In this document: in pieces, positions 22,382 to 36,265 of the stretch
Layout of the letters: every line of letters starts with the position of its first letter
Numbering within the stretch: the first letter of the stretch is position 1
Source: Larus michahellis
Taxonomy: Eukaryota > Chordata > Aves > Charadriiformes > Laridae
Length of the DNA: 64,000 nucleotides
Assembly: GCF_964199755.1 (NCBI RefSeq)
Contig: NC_133896.1
Coordinates: 102,206,301 to 102,270,300 of the forward strand
Direction: 5' to 3'
Program-made: the position numbers and the translations under genes
The notes under the pieces: generated by a model
What the model was told of the DNA's origin: nothing
Seen by the model: the letters and a program-made list of their open reading frames with translations, nothing else
Database searches by the model: none

Positions 22382-23809
22382 CTGGGAAAGATATAGTGAG
22401 GTTTGAGATGACACTGAGACCCAGGCAACGGGCATAAGGCAAGGGAAAGCCGAGAGCAGGGTTTGGATGGAGCAAATGCGCCAGAGGCAGGAAGACAAAG
22501 CGTGGAGAGGGGATTCTACATGGAGCAGCAGGAGCAGCAACAGGGAAGACTGGGAGAAACGGAACAAGAAGCAAGACAATGCAGTGACAGGAAGAATACT
22601 GAGAAAACTTTGAAAGGGAAGAAGCAATGGACCTCAAAAAAGAAAGTGAAAAAATACTCAAGTGGATTTGAGACATAAAGGAGAGTTTAAATCAAGGGAC
22701 TTGAAATATAGTGAATTTATTAGAGACCTTGCAACAATTTCAAGAGGCAACAATTTCAAGAGTCTCAATGGGATGAGAAATTTTGGAATGGGAATCAGGA
22801 GCTACATTTGAGGGAAGGGTAAAATAGCTAAGGATTATCAGACAATTAATGAAAAAAATATCCATTTGTGTAATATTTGTAGGACTGAAAGAAAAAGAAG
22901 GGGACAAATTGCCAGGAGCTTGAGAATACTGAGAAAGAAGATTTGAAAAGGAAAAACACATCTTAAGGAGAGAAAGAAGTTAGCCTGTGATAAAATAATT
23001 CAATATGCCAAATAGAAAAAGCTTTTAACAAAAACGAAACAAGGACAGCAGAAGGGTTAGACTTGGGAGAAGGCCTTAGCGTAAATAAAAGGGGCTGGAA
23101 CAGACACCAAAGATTTGTAGATTTGGTAATAAATAACTGAATGTAGTGAAAGATACTATCACACATGATCACTAATACATGTAACCTCCTTCATGGTCTG
23201 GGCAGTTACTGAGCTCACGTGGTATCAGAGCAATGGTGCTTACACTGGTGAAAATGACAAATTTTGAGCTTAATACTCAACTCTAGATACTACTATTGAT
23301 GATGTTCTGCGTAGCCTTCCTAGTTTCCAAGTCTGAAAACCACCGAACTGAATCACCTCTAAAATTCTCTGAGAGTGTATATTCGCAGGTCTAAAAGAGC
23401 ACCTAGTGTTATAATAGGCACCCTAGGACATCTGAGATAGCCGCACAGGGCTGGCAGGTGTGACACTGGACTGGCGTGGGGAGACCCACAACCTTTTGGA
23501 GGTGGGAGGTCAGATGGACCCAGATGGAGGTCAGTCAGACTAACTACAGCATCTCAAGCAGCACTAGATGGTGATGAATTGCTACTTCTGTGTCTAAGGA
23601 AGCCAACCCTTTTACCTGCTTCTTAAAGAATTAGTTTCTGCTCTGGATACAGAAAAATGGAGGTGAAACCACCGACTTCATTTTAAGAGAAAGCACCATG
23701 GGCTCAATAGCTTTCTCTGCTGAGGAAGGTTTGCTTTCCTCACTATTTTTGTGCAGCTACCAAACAACTGCCTACGACAAAACCAAGTGTTTTCTCTCTT
23801 CCTCTTTAG
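22382..23809. other. Purine-rich intergenic DNA
   Basis: The plus strand from about 22.4 to 23.1 kb is rich in GA/AAG. It contains a 16-bp tandem duplication at 22731-22762. No gene was recognised. Confidence 0.5.
22731..22762. repeat. 16-bp perfect tandem duplication
   Basis: Two copies of GCAACAATTTCAAGAG. Confidence 0.95.
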
Positions 23810-23944
23810 AAACACTTCTGCTGTGCTTTCCAGGAGAAAAAGAAACTCCAGCTCCTTCTGCTTCTGTCCCATCAACCACAGCACCGAGTCAGAAACTGGG
23901 ACCACGTGTTTTCTTAGTGGTCTGCATCTGCATAGCCAGCTTTG
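23810..23944 (+). CDS. Possible orphan exon: Ser/Thr/Pro stalk plus start of a membrane segment
   Basis: A strong acceptor (ctctcttcctctttag) and a gtaaaa donor enclose 135 nt in symmetric phase 1-1, the usual phase of receptor extracellular exons. It reads TLLLCFPGEKETPAPSASV, then PSTTAPSQKLGP and RVFLVVCICIASFG: a Pro/Ser/Thr stalk followed by hydrophobic residues. I cannot assign it to a family, and no partner exon was found with confidence. A weak alternative is a chance open frame. Confidence 0.25.
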
Positions 23945-26900
23945 GTAAAACTTCAGCAACAACTCACATTTTGCAACCATCATGGTAAGTTCCTGTTAGG
24001 AAGGGAAGAAATTTCCTATGTCACTAGTCAGATGGTGTATTTTGTGCAACGCATTCCATTTGTTTGCAAGCATGGTCCCGTATCTGATGTATTTCTGTCG
24101 GCTGAAGGCTGGGGCACGGACATGTTTGATGTGGCCAGATTAGAGTTTTGCTCTGGCTCATCTAAGATCATCGTTTTAAAAATCTGTCCCCTTGGAAAGC
24201 ATCATGGGGTGAAGAGGGAGGGGTTGTGCAGTTGTGGATATTTAGTTCCTTTTAGGGTTTCCTATTCTTTATTCAAACAAAAAAAGTGATATTCCTGGGC
24301 AGAAGTTCTACCTGTAAAACAGCAGCTTCAGAGACAGAAAACCTGCCTGTGCACTGTGCATGATGCAAGCACAGCTTTGGCAGAGCTGAGAATTTAAAGG
24401 ATATGTCAAGGCAGTACAGTTTCCAGAGCTCCCTGACAGTGTTTGATAGAACAGGGCACCCAGGAATTAATACGTTCCTTTTACCTCACCGATCTGTAGT
24501 ATTCGAGTGGAGCTGAAAACAGCAGCTTGGTTTAAAAGCAGAAGTCATAGAAATATACCAGAGAAAGAGGTCTGGGAGGGAGAAAGAAGAGAGAGGCTGT
24601 AAATACGGTCTGGTCTGTCACTAAACCACAAACATGATTCAGTGGCCAGACACCTTGTGTCTTGCACGCGTGCACATACATATAGATGCTTTGCTCTGGC
24701 ACGGGTGTGCTAATCCAGGGCAAAAATGCAAGGCAAAGACAAAAGAGGACTTGCAGATCACAGCCTGGGATACCTTTTGATGGGTGCTGCATAAATGAAT
24801 AGGTGGGAGACGTCTGTGTCAGCCACCGCAGAGCTGCACCACGAGCCTCACCATGGCTTGTATCACACAGCGTCGAATCTTTGCCATGTATGTTGGGATC
24901 ATATAACAATATACCTCCGTGGGCCAAATTTAGCTGTAAACTCTGAGCAAGCATTTCCTAACAAGTATTCCTGGCTCAACAAATTTAGCAAGTGTTTTTA
25001 GCTTACACAAACCTGCATACTCAGGCTGCCGTCTCAGCTGAGTTTGAGTAGTCAGAAATACAAGCTGATGGTATTGACGGTGACAAAATCTGTGTGTATT
25101 TCAGTTATGGGCCAGGGGGATGCAGAGGGAGTGCAACACCTGGGTTTCTTTGCCACTGTTCAGTATAGAAATTTCTAGACTGCCTGGTATCTCAGAGGCT
25201 CTCGTTTGGCTAGAGAAGAACTGGAAGGGGTGTTGCCTAACATGACAGACAGGAGCAGAGTCTTTCTCAGTGAATTCAGGATACTGCCTGGCATAATAAT
25301 TTTTGTGCATCCAGGGTAGAGCCGGGGCTTCTGGTCCGTGCAGAGGAGTGCTTTCCTGGAAACGGCTGTAACCCCATCTGGTGAAAACCACAGCTGGTGA
25401 GCCTGGTCTTGTTTCTCATGTGCAGCTCATTTTCACGTTGGCTGTCCTCATAGCGGTGACAGAGTTTGAAGCCACACTAATTCATGCTGTGGACAGTTTT
25501 TGGCAACAGGGGCTTTTCGTTCCAGAGATAAAAAAGACCGAGAACTGCTCCAAGTTCTGTGTAGGTTGTGATGAGAGGCCTGGGAAGGTAAAATGACAGG
25601 GATGTCCCAAAGCGGTGGGTCTTCAGTGGCTGAGGCAGTCACGCCAGGCTGAGCCTCTGGGCATCATCACTGAAATCGTAGCTACACCAAACCAAGCTGT
25701 GGCTGTTGTGAATCTGCTCTTAAAAATTATTTTATTCTGCTCCAAAATAGGATTAGGTTGTTTTTTATTCCTCATCCACTGGAGGGGATTTCACAGTTCC
25801 TAGGATAGCCTCCCACAGTGACTAACTTTCAGATGTTAGAAAAGGGGGGAAAAAAGTGAAGTTCTTTTCCCTCGGAGACTTCCTCTTGGCCTGCTTCCAC
25901 CCATGCATAGGGAAAAAAAAAGCTAGATTATCACTTCCTAGAAGTCTTCTATATGTCAGAACACTTATATCCTTTAGTCAGTCTTGTGTTTTCTTCCCTA
26001 AATGGAACCACTTCCTTCAGTAGTTCCCCACAATTCACATTTTCTTGCAATTGTTCTCTTTGTTTTTCTCTGACTCCACTTTGGCTATTACTTCTATAAA
26101 ATTTGATGCCTATAAGTGAAGAAATCTTTTGATGAGAAGAGCAAGATAGTCAGCTACTTTTGCTTATGCGGAGCAGCTGTTACAGAAACAAGACCTGTAA
26201 CGTTTTTTGCAGTGGTGCCAAGTCCTGGGTGACCGTAACTCTAACTTGTTTTCTGCCCTATTGTTGCCTTTACTCATTTTTAGTTTTTCCTTCTGTCAGT
26301 TTAAAACTCAGTGGGGTCTTTTTATAGCGACGTCTCCTATTATTGAGATATATATTGGTTCTACCACCTCTCCTGGCTGCAGCTCTAACGCAGCAAAGCT
26401 CTTGATAGCGCCTCATGTAAGAATAGGAAATCTGGGGAAGAGCTAGGTCCCTTGACAGCATTGAGAGTTAAGTGTTCAGAGAGTTAAGTGTTCAGAGAAT
26501 AACTGGGGAGGGTGTGGGAGATCAGGGTTAGATTGAAAGCTGTGGTCAAAAGCAGCTAGAAGCAAAGCCAGTGTGCTTGACAGCTGGTGTGATAAAGCAG
26601 GAAGCCGATGGGTCATTTGTCGTTTGACCGATAGCAAAAAACACAAGATAAGAAAACAGAAAGAAAGCTGAGCTCTAGCTAAGTCTCCTGAAAATTTGAG
26701 TTCTCATTGAGCTATGTTGCTAAGCAGTTACAATACTGTGGCTTACTGTACAAACTGAACCAATAAAGGTTTTTGCAAGAAATACCGTTATAGTAGCAAA
26801 TTGCATCTAATTTTGCAAAATTCACGACTTTAGCATGGTATCTATGCCGGTCTGTACTTTTGCAATGTATTGTGCCTGGGTACAAAGGTTTTTTTTGTGA

Positions 26901-29900
26901 TATTTGTTGATGGCAGGATTTGCTTTAGAACAAAAGAAAAATCATCATGATGTAAATTCAAGAAGAAAATTTAACTAGTGTGTCTATCACTTACAGATTG
27001 CTGCTAAGATTCCTTGATGGAAAACAGCTCCGGGGTCCAGTTTGCACCCCCCTGGTGGAGTGAAAGGAGGGGAACTAGGAAAAAAAAAAAAAAAAAAAGA
27101 GGTGAGTGAGTGAGAGAAAATCCAATTTTCCTTAAAAACGATCAAGGGCTGAAGAGAATAATACAAAGGGGAAAGTATCTAAAGACGATTTAACTTTATT
27201 TTGTTTAAAGATGTGTAAGCAAACATTGATCATACAAGTGATTCGTTAGAGCAGTATGAAGGGTTAGAACTATGACTTTCATGTAGACAAAACCCATGAA
27301 CTGCACTGCAATATGGTTTTCCTGCACTGTTTCAGCTTCTCTGATCAAATTCATGTGGCTAGTTTTGATCTTTTCCAGCACAGCTGTCTTTGAGCAGAGG
27401 AACTTTTCTCTCTTTCAGGGTCAGTTTCCAAAAGTAACCTGAGTGGGGGCCATGTGAGGATTCCCACCTGTTCTCTGGATTTCAGAGCCTAAGAGCATCA
27501 CTTTGGCAACTTACCGTTTACCTGTGAATGTACCTTCCTGTCTCAGTGAGAAACATTCCCCCTAACCCCTAACGGGTGTTCTACTATTTTTCATTATTTT
27601 GCAAAGAAACAGATTAAGGTTTAGGAAACTAGATTATAGTATAGCTCTTCAGCCAAAATTAGCTCTTCTAAATCCCCGGGCTACTTAGCAAACCTCTGTT
27701 CTTTTTGACACAAATTACTAGAGGCCAACATTAATCAAGGGCTTTACGTTTTTACGGCATGCTTGGATTTGAGCTGCCGAGCCAGGCAGGAACACTTTTT
27801 CTGTCACTTGATTAAGTGGGGAGAAAGAAAGGACTTGAACTACGACAGCACAGCTATAACTCACTAACTGTTGCTGATGGAGCTCTTAGTTCTGTTTCAT
27901 TTTGGCTCCCTTTGGCAGATAAAGCTTCCCGCTGCTACTGTTGCTACTATCAAATTCATATTCAAACCCAAATGCTCCATTTCACAGCATGAAAGCTGTG
28001 TGAAATGATTCTCTGACTTGGTGTCTCTGAAAATAACTCCACTGCACTGGTTAAATTAATCATGAAGAAGGAAGCAGGAATGAAAATTAGGGGCACGAAC
28101 GCTTCCATTTTTCTTTGGAAATCTGGGAGTTTATCAACAAAGCTCACTTAACTCCTGTAAAGGGGAGAAGGATAAGAATATGTGATCACATAAAGACTGT
28201 TATAATCCATGTATGCAGATGTTCTCCATTAAAAAGCAGCAAAACAAACCTCTTTCTGCGGTTTTCCCAGCGTCTCAGCTCGTGGCTCTGCAACCTGACA
28301 TGCTGGTACTAAAAGCGTGGCAAGCGCTCACTGTTCTGGTTTGTTGAGTCCGTCCTACTTGCAGCTCACTGCCTCGCTTCTGCCATCTAGAGAAGACACA
28401 TACTTGGATGTGAATTCACAGGGACCTTGTTTCTCACCTGTGAAGAAAAAAAAAAAAAATTGTTACAGGACACCGCTTAAAAGATGCCCAAAAAAACCCC
28501 AAATGCTCTGTCACCGTAACTAGGACGGAGAGAAAGAAAATGCAATGCAGACTTTTCAGTTACAAACTGCAAGGGCCCCCAGCGCACTCCCCATGGGGCT
28601 GGCGTGGCTGCGGGGGGTCCTGGGTGCCATCAGGGGGGTGCGACCTGGACCCCGGAGCTTTTTTCCATCGAGGCCCAGTAGGAAACCCTGGTCCCAGCAG
28701 GACCTGCCTGGTCCCAGCCGTGGGTCCCGGACCATCCCTGTCCCCACAAAGAAAGCCCGGAACATGTCTGTAAAACCCTGCATGGGGAGCATCTGGATTT
28801 ACAGCAAAAAAAAAGAAGAGGTTTTACCCACAGGCTTCCCTGCAAATTTGAAGATTATTAATCTCAAACTATAAAGTGACTTTTAACAGAGCTATCAGGA
28901 AACTGCTGAGTAGATCCTGTTTCTTGTGCACCCTCTGAGAGAGCCCAATTAGACCCCTCTGCTCCGCAGCCCTCGCTTTACTACATGCTGGGCATTTTTC
29001 TTTAGCTTAGAGTTATTTTTTGACTGCTGAAAAAATATAGGTCTGTCACGCTGATTTGTCACATTGAAGCGATTCAACAAATTGCCCTGTCAAACAGAAA
29101 GGAGCTCTGTGGGTTTCCTCAACAACTTTCATTTAAATAACATCTCACCCGGCTTGTTACAGACAAGTACGCAATGGTTACATTTAATATTGGACAAACA
29201 GCGGGTAGACTTCGGCTGTAGACTTTGGCTTTAGAAAGGCACTCAACTGTTAAACTTTGGAACGCCTAAACATGCAAGAAATTCCTTTCACAGTGGGAAA
29301 GAAAACAGATTTCTGGGTGTTATGCCCCAGTCCGACTCCATTGGGCCTGGGAGAGGTTCGCAATGATTCCAAGTGTGAGATTAAGACACAAACGAGGTCA
29401 GATGCCACTCACTGCAGGTTTACTGTTATTCCCCATCAATAGTCACTGAGATGAGCGATAGAGTAAAGGCGGAAGTAGAGGAAAGGCAGAAAGGAGAAGC
29501 AGTATTATGGAGCACAGCAAGAGTATAGTCACCACCACAGGCCCGACGACATCTTGGCAGTCCTCTGGAATTCAGCAGCATCTCGTTGATCCGTGGTTCC
29601 CAAGTCATGATGATGGTGGGGGTTCCGGTTCCCAAATTGTGGTGGGTCAACCGTACCAGTTGTAGTCCACATCAGTCTGTAGCTTGACCAATCAGTGTGA
29701 CGATAGCCTTTGCCCAGCTATTTATCGTTTGACATGGTCGCCGCATGAGCTCTTCCTGCTCCCTGTTGCTTGGGCAGCACTTGGCTCAGCACGGTCTTCA
29801 TGCCTTAGCAAGTTTGGGGTTTACAGGCCTACACCCTTTTCAGCTGGTGGCAATCTTGGGTGGTAACTGGTAAACAAAAGAATGGTCTGCAGAAGGTGCT

Positions 29901-32900
29901 AAATAGACACAAACAAGCTTATCAGCCCGCAAGCCTGCTGGCGATTTGCAGAAACTTAAGCAAGCTTTGAGACAATTATTTTGAGGTTCCAGTCTCTCAC
30001 ACTGGGTAATGTTACAGAATTTGTCTGGTTCTTTGTTTTAAACTATGATTAAATTATGTATAGAAACTATGAAGGAACCAACAAACTAACTGGTATAAAA
30101 CAACAAAACAAAGAGTATATATGCCTGTATTACTGTATTATGATTAAGCAATATACATCTATCTATATATCTACCTAAAGAAAGTCAGAAGTGTTTTTCT
30201 GCCATTCCAAGACTAGTCCTATGAAGGAGTAGGAGGGAACAGGATCTGTAAACTAGACTGAACTCGAGAAACTTTCTCGGAGCTCCCTTGCTTACATATT
30301 TTGACTGGGACATGCTGTCGTTTTCTTTCCCCTTTCTACATTTCACTCAGCTGAGTTAAAAAAAAAGGAAGGGGCTTTTTCCTCATCACAGGAAAGAGTC
30401 AAGCTGAAGGGTGCACGGCACCATGTGTCCGGTGGTGATGGATAACCCCAAATACATTGCATCCCTTTTGCTTTGACTTTACTCCCTGGATTGAGGACTG
30501 CAGCAGCCCCCAAATTTTAATATGCCCCATTCCATTCCTGTATGAGGTAAAAAAAAAAAAATAAATTTTCTTATGTGTTTAAGAACAGGAACAGAAGGCA
30601 GCAAGGCAGAGTTTTGCACACCCATCTCAGCATGGAGCTGGTTTCTTCAGAGACGTCGCTGCGATGGTGCAGGAGGAGCAGGGCTGCCCCGTGGGCTGCC
30701 AGCAACCGTGGCAGTGTGCTCTTTCTCAAGGACTTCCTTTGGCCACAAAATCCTAGATGTCCCCAACACAGGCAGTCTATCAGCACTCACAGAAAGGGTT
30801 GAGACTTCCTCTGCATAGCGACCACCTGGCAGACCCTGGATGCAGGTATGCACAATTGCTCTTCCTGCAGAAAGGTAATCCAGGACTGGCTGTGGGAATT
30901 GTCAAGCTTCTCTCACTGTTTTGTCTTCATTTCCAGAAGAGAAAAAACCCTTTTGCGAGACAGAAAAAACATAGTGAGATGAGGATATAATAGTTAAACA
31001 CCCTTTGGAGCAACAAAAAGCGGGGTCTCCTTCCGCCAGGGGAAGAACAATTTCTTCAAGAAGATGTAGAGACATACTTTCGGGAGACATCAGGATCCAG
31101 ATAGGGCCAATGTTTCCTGCCAGTGATTTTTCTGCAACACACACAGTATTTTATCGTTATCACACAGTTATCCAATCTCCTTTTACACTCTGCTTAAAAA
31201 AAAAAAAAGAAAAGAAAAGAAAAAAAAGAGTTTAAATTTGCATGTAGAATGCAAGTATGCAAAGAAGACATGCATTCAAGCATCTAGTGTAAAGTAACGA
31301 ATCGAGAAGGGTCAGAGGAAGCCATCATCTCAGCTTTGAAATAGCTTTACAGCCACTGAGAAGGGCTGAGCGTGAGATTGCCAGTACAGTAGAGTTGCCC
31401 TCCGGGCCTCCAAACCTTATTCTCCCTTCTCCTTCAAAACACCAAGGATATGAAGTGTAAGCACAAATGACAGCACTTCTGTGGGTCCTCACTGCCCTTT
31501 TGGAGTTTACATGAAATGTGTGTATCTATCTTCTCCACAGAGGCAAGAGACATAATCCAACTGGTTTTGGATGCCTGAATGAATTGCACAAACTATGGCA
31601 GTGGAAGATCTACATAGACATGTTGCCCAGCTTCTGACACTGGCTCTTCACCCTGAGGCCACCTGAATCCCAAAGTTTCCAGCACAGGTGCAGGTGGATA
31701 TATTCAGGGGCAGATGTCAATTTATGCTTTGGGTCTCAGGAAAATTCAGACTGGCTCCTTGTCATTACAGGACATTAATTAAACCTCTTGGGTTTAATTA
31801 AAAAAATTAAAATGTGCTGCTTCTCTCCATCGCTCATCCCAGATTGCTTGCCTCGGTCCTTCTGGTAAGCTGCTTTTGCCAAGCGCTTGTTCCCCCAGGA
31901 ATTAAGGAGCGGAGCAGAAGTAACGCTCCGCTGTGCCTGCAGCATCCCCTTCCTTGTAATAGCTGTGAAGCCGCGTGCTTGGAAACAGCGTGTTAGCCAG
32001 TGCCGAGCGGACAGGTTTCCCGACACAACCCTTACCGGCAAGGCTGGAAACGCAAAGCACTTCCTATCTGAGCCTTAAACCCCACCCCGATAATTACAGC
32101 CAGGGAGAGCATATACCACCTCCATTAGCTTGGAAGTTCATAAGCATTAGTTTGAGAGCACGTAGTGCCTTCTGGTGCGTCTCTGCACTGCTGCGGTTCA
32201 GGTTGTGAATACTTCAGGAGTTGGGTTTGATTGTTAGGTTAGTTTTTTTAAGCCTGCTTCCACCAATCCCCAGTCGTCTTTGCATTTTCATATTGAAGAT
32301 CAGGTTTCAAAAAAAACCCACAAAGGCAAATGATAAACCCACGTTCAAAACTGAATACTAATAACCACAAAGGAAGCCATTGTTTCAGTGAAAAGCACTG
32401 TTCTCGGGGAGTAGTGTATTAAATGTAAGTAGGCTAATAAATACTTCAAAATATGTTCAAAATCTGTATGCGGTCTCTAGATGGCAATGTGACTCTATGT
32501 ATCAATTAATCTAAAATTAACAACCCTATCAAAAAAGTGTTTGCATTGACAGTTGGGTAAGAATTCACAGCTGCCAAGTGACTAGCTTCCAGTTCTTTAT
32601 ATATCAGCTGTGTAATAATAGCTATATTTATAGCACTTAATTACTTCTTGGGTCACAACACAAGCTTGTGCTTCGCAAGATATCCTCTTCAGTTTTTTCA
32701 CAGCTAATACTGCAAATACAGCCAACTGGGTACTGTTATATGTTCTTTCCTAAGTAAAGTGAATTAGCTAATTAGGGACTCACTTGACTACCATTCAGTC
32801 CCTGTACTGTCAGGATGTAGCATCTATAGCCAGGTTGTCACGTCTCATTCGAAACACTTAACTGAAGCGTTAATGGCTGTTCACAACTGCCAGGTATCTG

Positions 32901-33160
32901 TGTGATCAATCAGCGGTAGCGAATTCACTGCTAACCATCATCTTGCTAAAGGCATGGAGAGATATATTATCCAATGTCTTAAATCAGTAGAGATAATATT
33001 TTTTCTGCTTCCAGAGTGGAAGTGAACATCTTTTCAAAGTGTTGAAATATAAATCAACTTTCCAATCTGCATTACTATTCAGAATTGCTACTTGCAGAAA
33101 CATTAGTCTAGATGGTGGGTGATACACAACCCAAAAGCAGGTTCAAGATCACAGGGATCT
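23945..33160. other. Long intergenic stretch, no gene recognised
   Basis: AT-rich DNA with a 16-bp tandem duplication (26463-26498), A-tracts (27080-27098, 28445-28459, 30550-30561, 31197-31228) and an isolated GC-rich patch (28565-28760). A spliceable-looking open frame at 26213-26416 is discussed as a lead. No known protein domain was seen on either strand. Confidence 0.5.
26463..26498. repeat. 16-bp perfect tandem duplication
   Basis: Two full copies of GAGAGTTAAGTGTTCA plus GAGA. Confidence 0.95.
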
Positions 33161-33225
33161 TCTATAGAATCTTCATGGCTGGAAAGGACCTTTGAGATCA
33201 TTGAGTCTATATTATCAGAGAGACC
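33160..33225 (-). mobile_element. CR1 3'-end relic
   Basis: Plus strand reads TATAGAATCTTCATGGCTGG, then AAAGGACCTTTGAGATCATTG, complementary to the CR1 3' UTR end. Heavily decayed to the right. Confidence 0.8.
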
Positions 33226-34224
33226 GGTATTTAGTCACCTCCTGATTTATATTGATAAAAGCCTCTAACATTGTTTCCTTAATGGAAAGCAGTGTGATAG
33301 CTGTCATGAAGAAAGACCAGGCTTAGCATTTTGGATAATTATTCTGTGTGTTTTGGCTGCAGTTGGATATCAGCTCTAAGAATGTTACAGAATTAGGATG
33401 AGAGAAGAGCACGGTTTTCTACAAAGAAGCTTAATCTGTTCCAACCCACCGAGAAGACCAATGCATTATATCATCCTCTCTAATAAATACTTTTAAAAAG
33501 TGGTATGTGTTATCATTATATGAGCACACTATGTTTCAACAGGAGATACAGATAAATGTTCTAATGAAGACACAACAGTAGGAAAAAGGTTATCAAGTAA
33601 AAGTGACAAAATTCCTTGTGGTCACATACCAAAGAGTCCTGAGCTGCTGTGTCGCTCACTGCTGGGCTGCAAAGCTGTGCGTCTTTCCTAACTTCAGGTC
33701 AAATGTTTCCGATTTGCACAAAGATGATTTCACTGCTATGAAACCAAGGAGAAGCCTAAGACCACAGTGTTGTAGCTGAGGCAGCCAATTGATTCTGTTT
33801 CTGTCACCCAAAGAATGGATGCAGATTGCGTTAGGATTTGGTGATTGCGATCTCTTAGCGCAGTCATCAAGATAAGAGGACTAGGAGAAACAGTGATTGC
33901 AACTGAATTCCATTGAAGTCCTAGAGGAATCTCTCCATGTAGCTAATTCCTTTACGATACCCAAGAGGGACCAGAGATCCTTACGGTATAAGGGTAATCC
34001 ATACAAATATTCTAAACAAATACTGCCAACTCATAATTTTGTTTCAGATTTCAGTGGGAAAATGAGACACACCAACTGTGAGATATAATGACTAAATTCT
34101 TGAATAGATTAAGAAAGAAAACTTAAAAAGCTTTAAACTACATAAGCAGCAACAACGTTTTTAAAAAGCAAGCCCCTTGTCCTTAGCTGACTGTCAGATG
34201 ATGCTGTGATACCTGCATGTGTAT

Positions 34225-34247
34225 GCACACACACACACACACACACC
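34225..34247. repeat. (CA)n microsatellite
   Basis: About eleven uninterrupted CA units. Confidence 0.95.
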
Positions 34248-34935
34248 CTTAAGCCCCTCAACAGAGATGGAACAGCCCAGCAAAGTTGGTAATTCTTCTG
34301 TTATCCCTTGTAAATCTTCCTCCAAGATTAATCTCCTGTTTTGGACTCTTATAACGATGGTTTTCACAGCAACAAGGAGCTTTAGCAAATGTCTCCACAC
34401 TGACAAAACCCAATCACTGCCCTGTCCTCACAAGTGGGCTTGAACAGTCCCTGGTGCAAACTTGTGTTACAGATACCTGGTGCCAGCCCAAGGCGGGAGA
34501 GGGGCGATGACCATTTACTGTCCCATGCGGCCAGGTGAAAATGGTCAGGCTCCAGTTGATGCTGCTGCAGCGTACACTTCTGACTGGCTTGAGCTCTGAC
34601 CCCGAACAGCCAAGGGAGGAATGGTTTAGATCAACAAGTGTATTATGTCATTTTTCTGTAAATCTGCTGCTATACAAGCAGTAGCATGGTGGAATTACTG
34701 ATTACAACCCACCAAGGTTTGAAGATCAAAAATCCCCTCCAACAACTAGGCATTATGTGCAGTTCAGCTGCTGTATGAGTTATGGAAACATGCATGGAGT
34801 TACAGCAATAAATCAGTTTATACCTGGCGCTTGCCTCAGTGTTGATGAGACTGTGTTCTGACCTACGCCTAGCTAGAAATTGAAATTAAATATGAAGCTA
34901 AATAAGAGTAATCTAGTTAATATTTTTAAAATATT

Positions 34936-34973
34936 TTACAAAATTAATACTACCTTACAAAATTAATACTACT
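34936..34973. repeat. 19-bp tandem duplication
   Basis: Two copies of TTACAAAATTAATACTACY, one mismatch. Confidence 0.93.
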
Positions 34974-35989
34974 TTACTGTCCATGTCCAGGGAAAAACAA
35001 AAGTGATAGAATTTTTTGTCTATGGGACAGCAGTTGCAAATTTTTGATCTCAGATCCCTTTACCCACCTCTTCATTCAAAGACAAAAATAAAGAAACTGA
35101 CTCTGCACATGTAAACTACAAAATGGCATTTCAGTAATTCTACATCTCCTTTATCAACTCACACTGTGTTCCTCAGAAGTCTGAAGATTTATTTGGTTGT
35201 AATGAACTATATCATACCAAAAAACTAGAACAAATGACTTGCCAGTAGGGTTTACCTGCTTCTTGTTCTTAAACACCATTTACCTACGGATTTAATTTCA
35301 GTGTCATGGCTGAAATTTAACACTCCTGATTCCAGAACACAAATCCACGTTTGGCTTGTTGCTACATTACAGAAAATGAAACCCAAGCTTGTCGCCTGCC
35401 AAGATAGGAAGTTTACTTTTTCTAGGGAAGAGAAATAACATTCAAAGACAATTCAGAAACCAGGCTTCCAACTCTGTGGAAAATGTAAAAGGTCATCATG
35501 AAGGATAACAGTTATATTGAGAAAGATCTGAGGGAAAAAAAGTCTCATTTCGAATGTATCTGTGCCATGATTTTGATCTACACTCACCTATTTAAATGGG
35601 TCCAGATTTTGACCCAAACCCACTTATTTAAAAGGCTCACGATTTTTGTTTCACATCAATGATTCTGACTGAAAAAAACTAAATCACCATAAGCCACTTT
35701 GTTTCAGTTTGAAGATAGAAAAATATTATTTTGTTTCAAGATATGCAATTTGAATATTTCAGAACTCTAGTCTGAGATGCAATAATATTTTAACCATTGC
35801 CCAGCTTCACAGTAAAATATATCAGCTTTTAGCCTTTTCCTGATGGAAATTCCATTTTGCAAATGTCCAGATTTGTACTGGGATTTTCTTCCATCTAGTT
35901 AAACAAGCTTTGGTTTGCACTTCTTATTAAACAATTATTGAAAAACATTGTCTACAGGGGAACTGATGTAAGTATTCTTCTTAGTTAAG

Positions 35990-36265
35990 TAGATGATAGA
36001 ATGATAGAATTGCCTAGGTTGGAAGGGACCTTTAAGATCATTGAGTCCAACCATCAACCTAACTCTGACAAAAACCATCACTAAACCATGTCCCTCAGTG
36101 CTACGTCTACACATCTTTTGTGTAGATATAGTGCCAGGAGTGGCGATTCCACCACTTCCCTGGGCAGCCTGTTCCAATGTTTGATAACCTTTTCGGTAAA
36201 GGAATTTTTCCTAATCTCCAATCTGAGCCTCCCCTGGTGTAATTTGAGGCCATTTCCTCCAGCAT
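35990..36265 (-). mobile_element. CR1 LINE 3' fragment
   Basis: Plus strand starts GATAGAATGATAGAATTGCC, then TAGGTTGGAAGGGACCTTTA, the CR1 3' end in reverse. It runs through CCCTGGGCAGCCTGTTCCAA, which codes in reverse for the CR1 segment ...LPRE. Confidence 0.95.

Larger units (their letters stand above)
33226..35989. other. Intergenic DNA with simple repeats
   Basis: It contains a (CA)n tract (34225-34247) and a 19-bp tandem duplication (34936-34973). No gene was recognised. Confidence 0.55.

Noticed and set aside
22242..22676. 144-codon minus-strand open frame taken as one gene
   Set aside because: Most of it is C/T-rich low-complexity translation; only the spliceable 105-nt part was kept as a weak lead.
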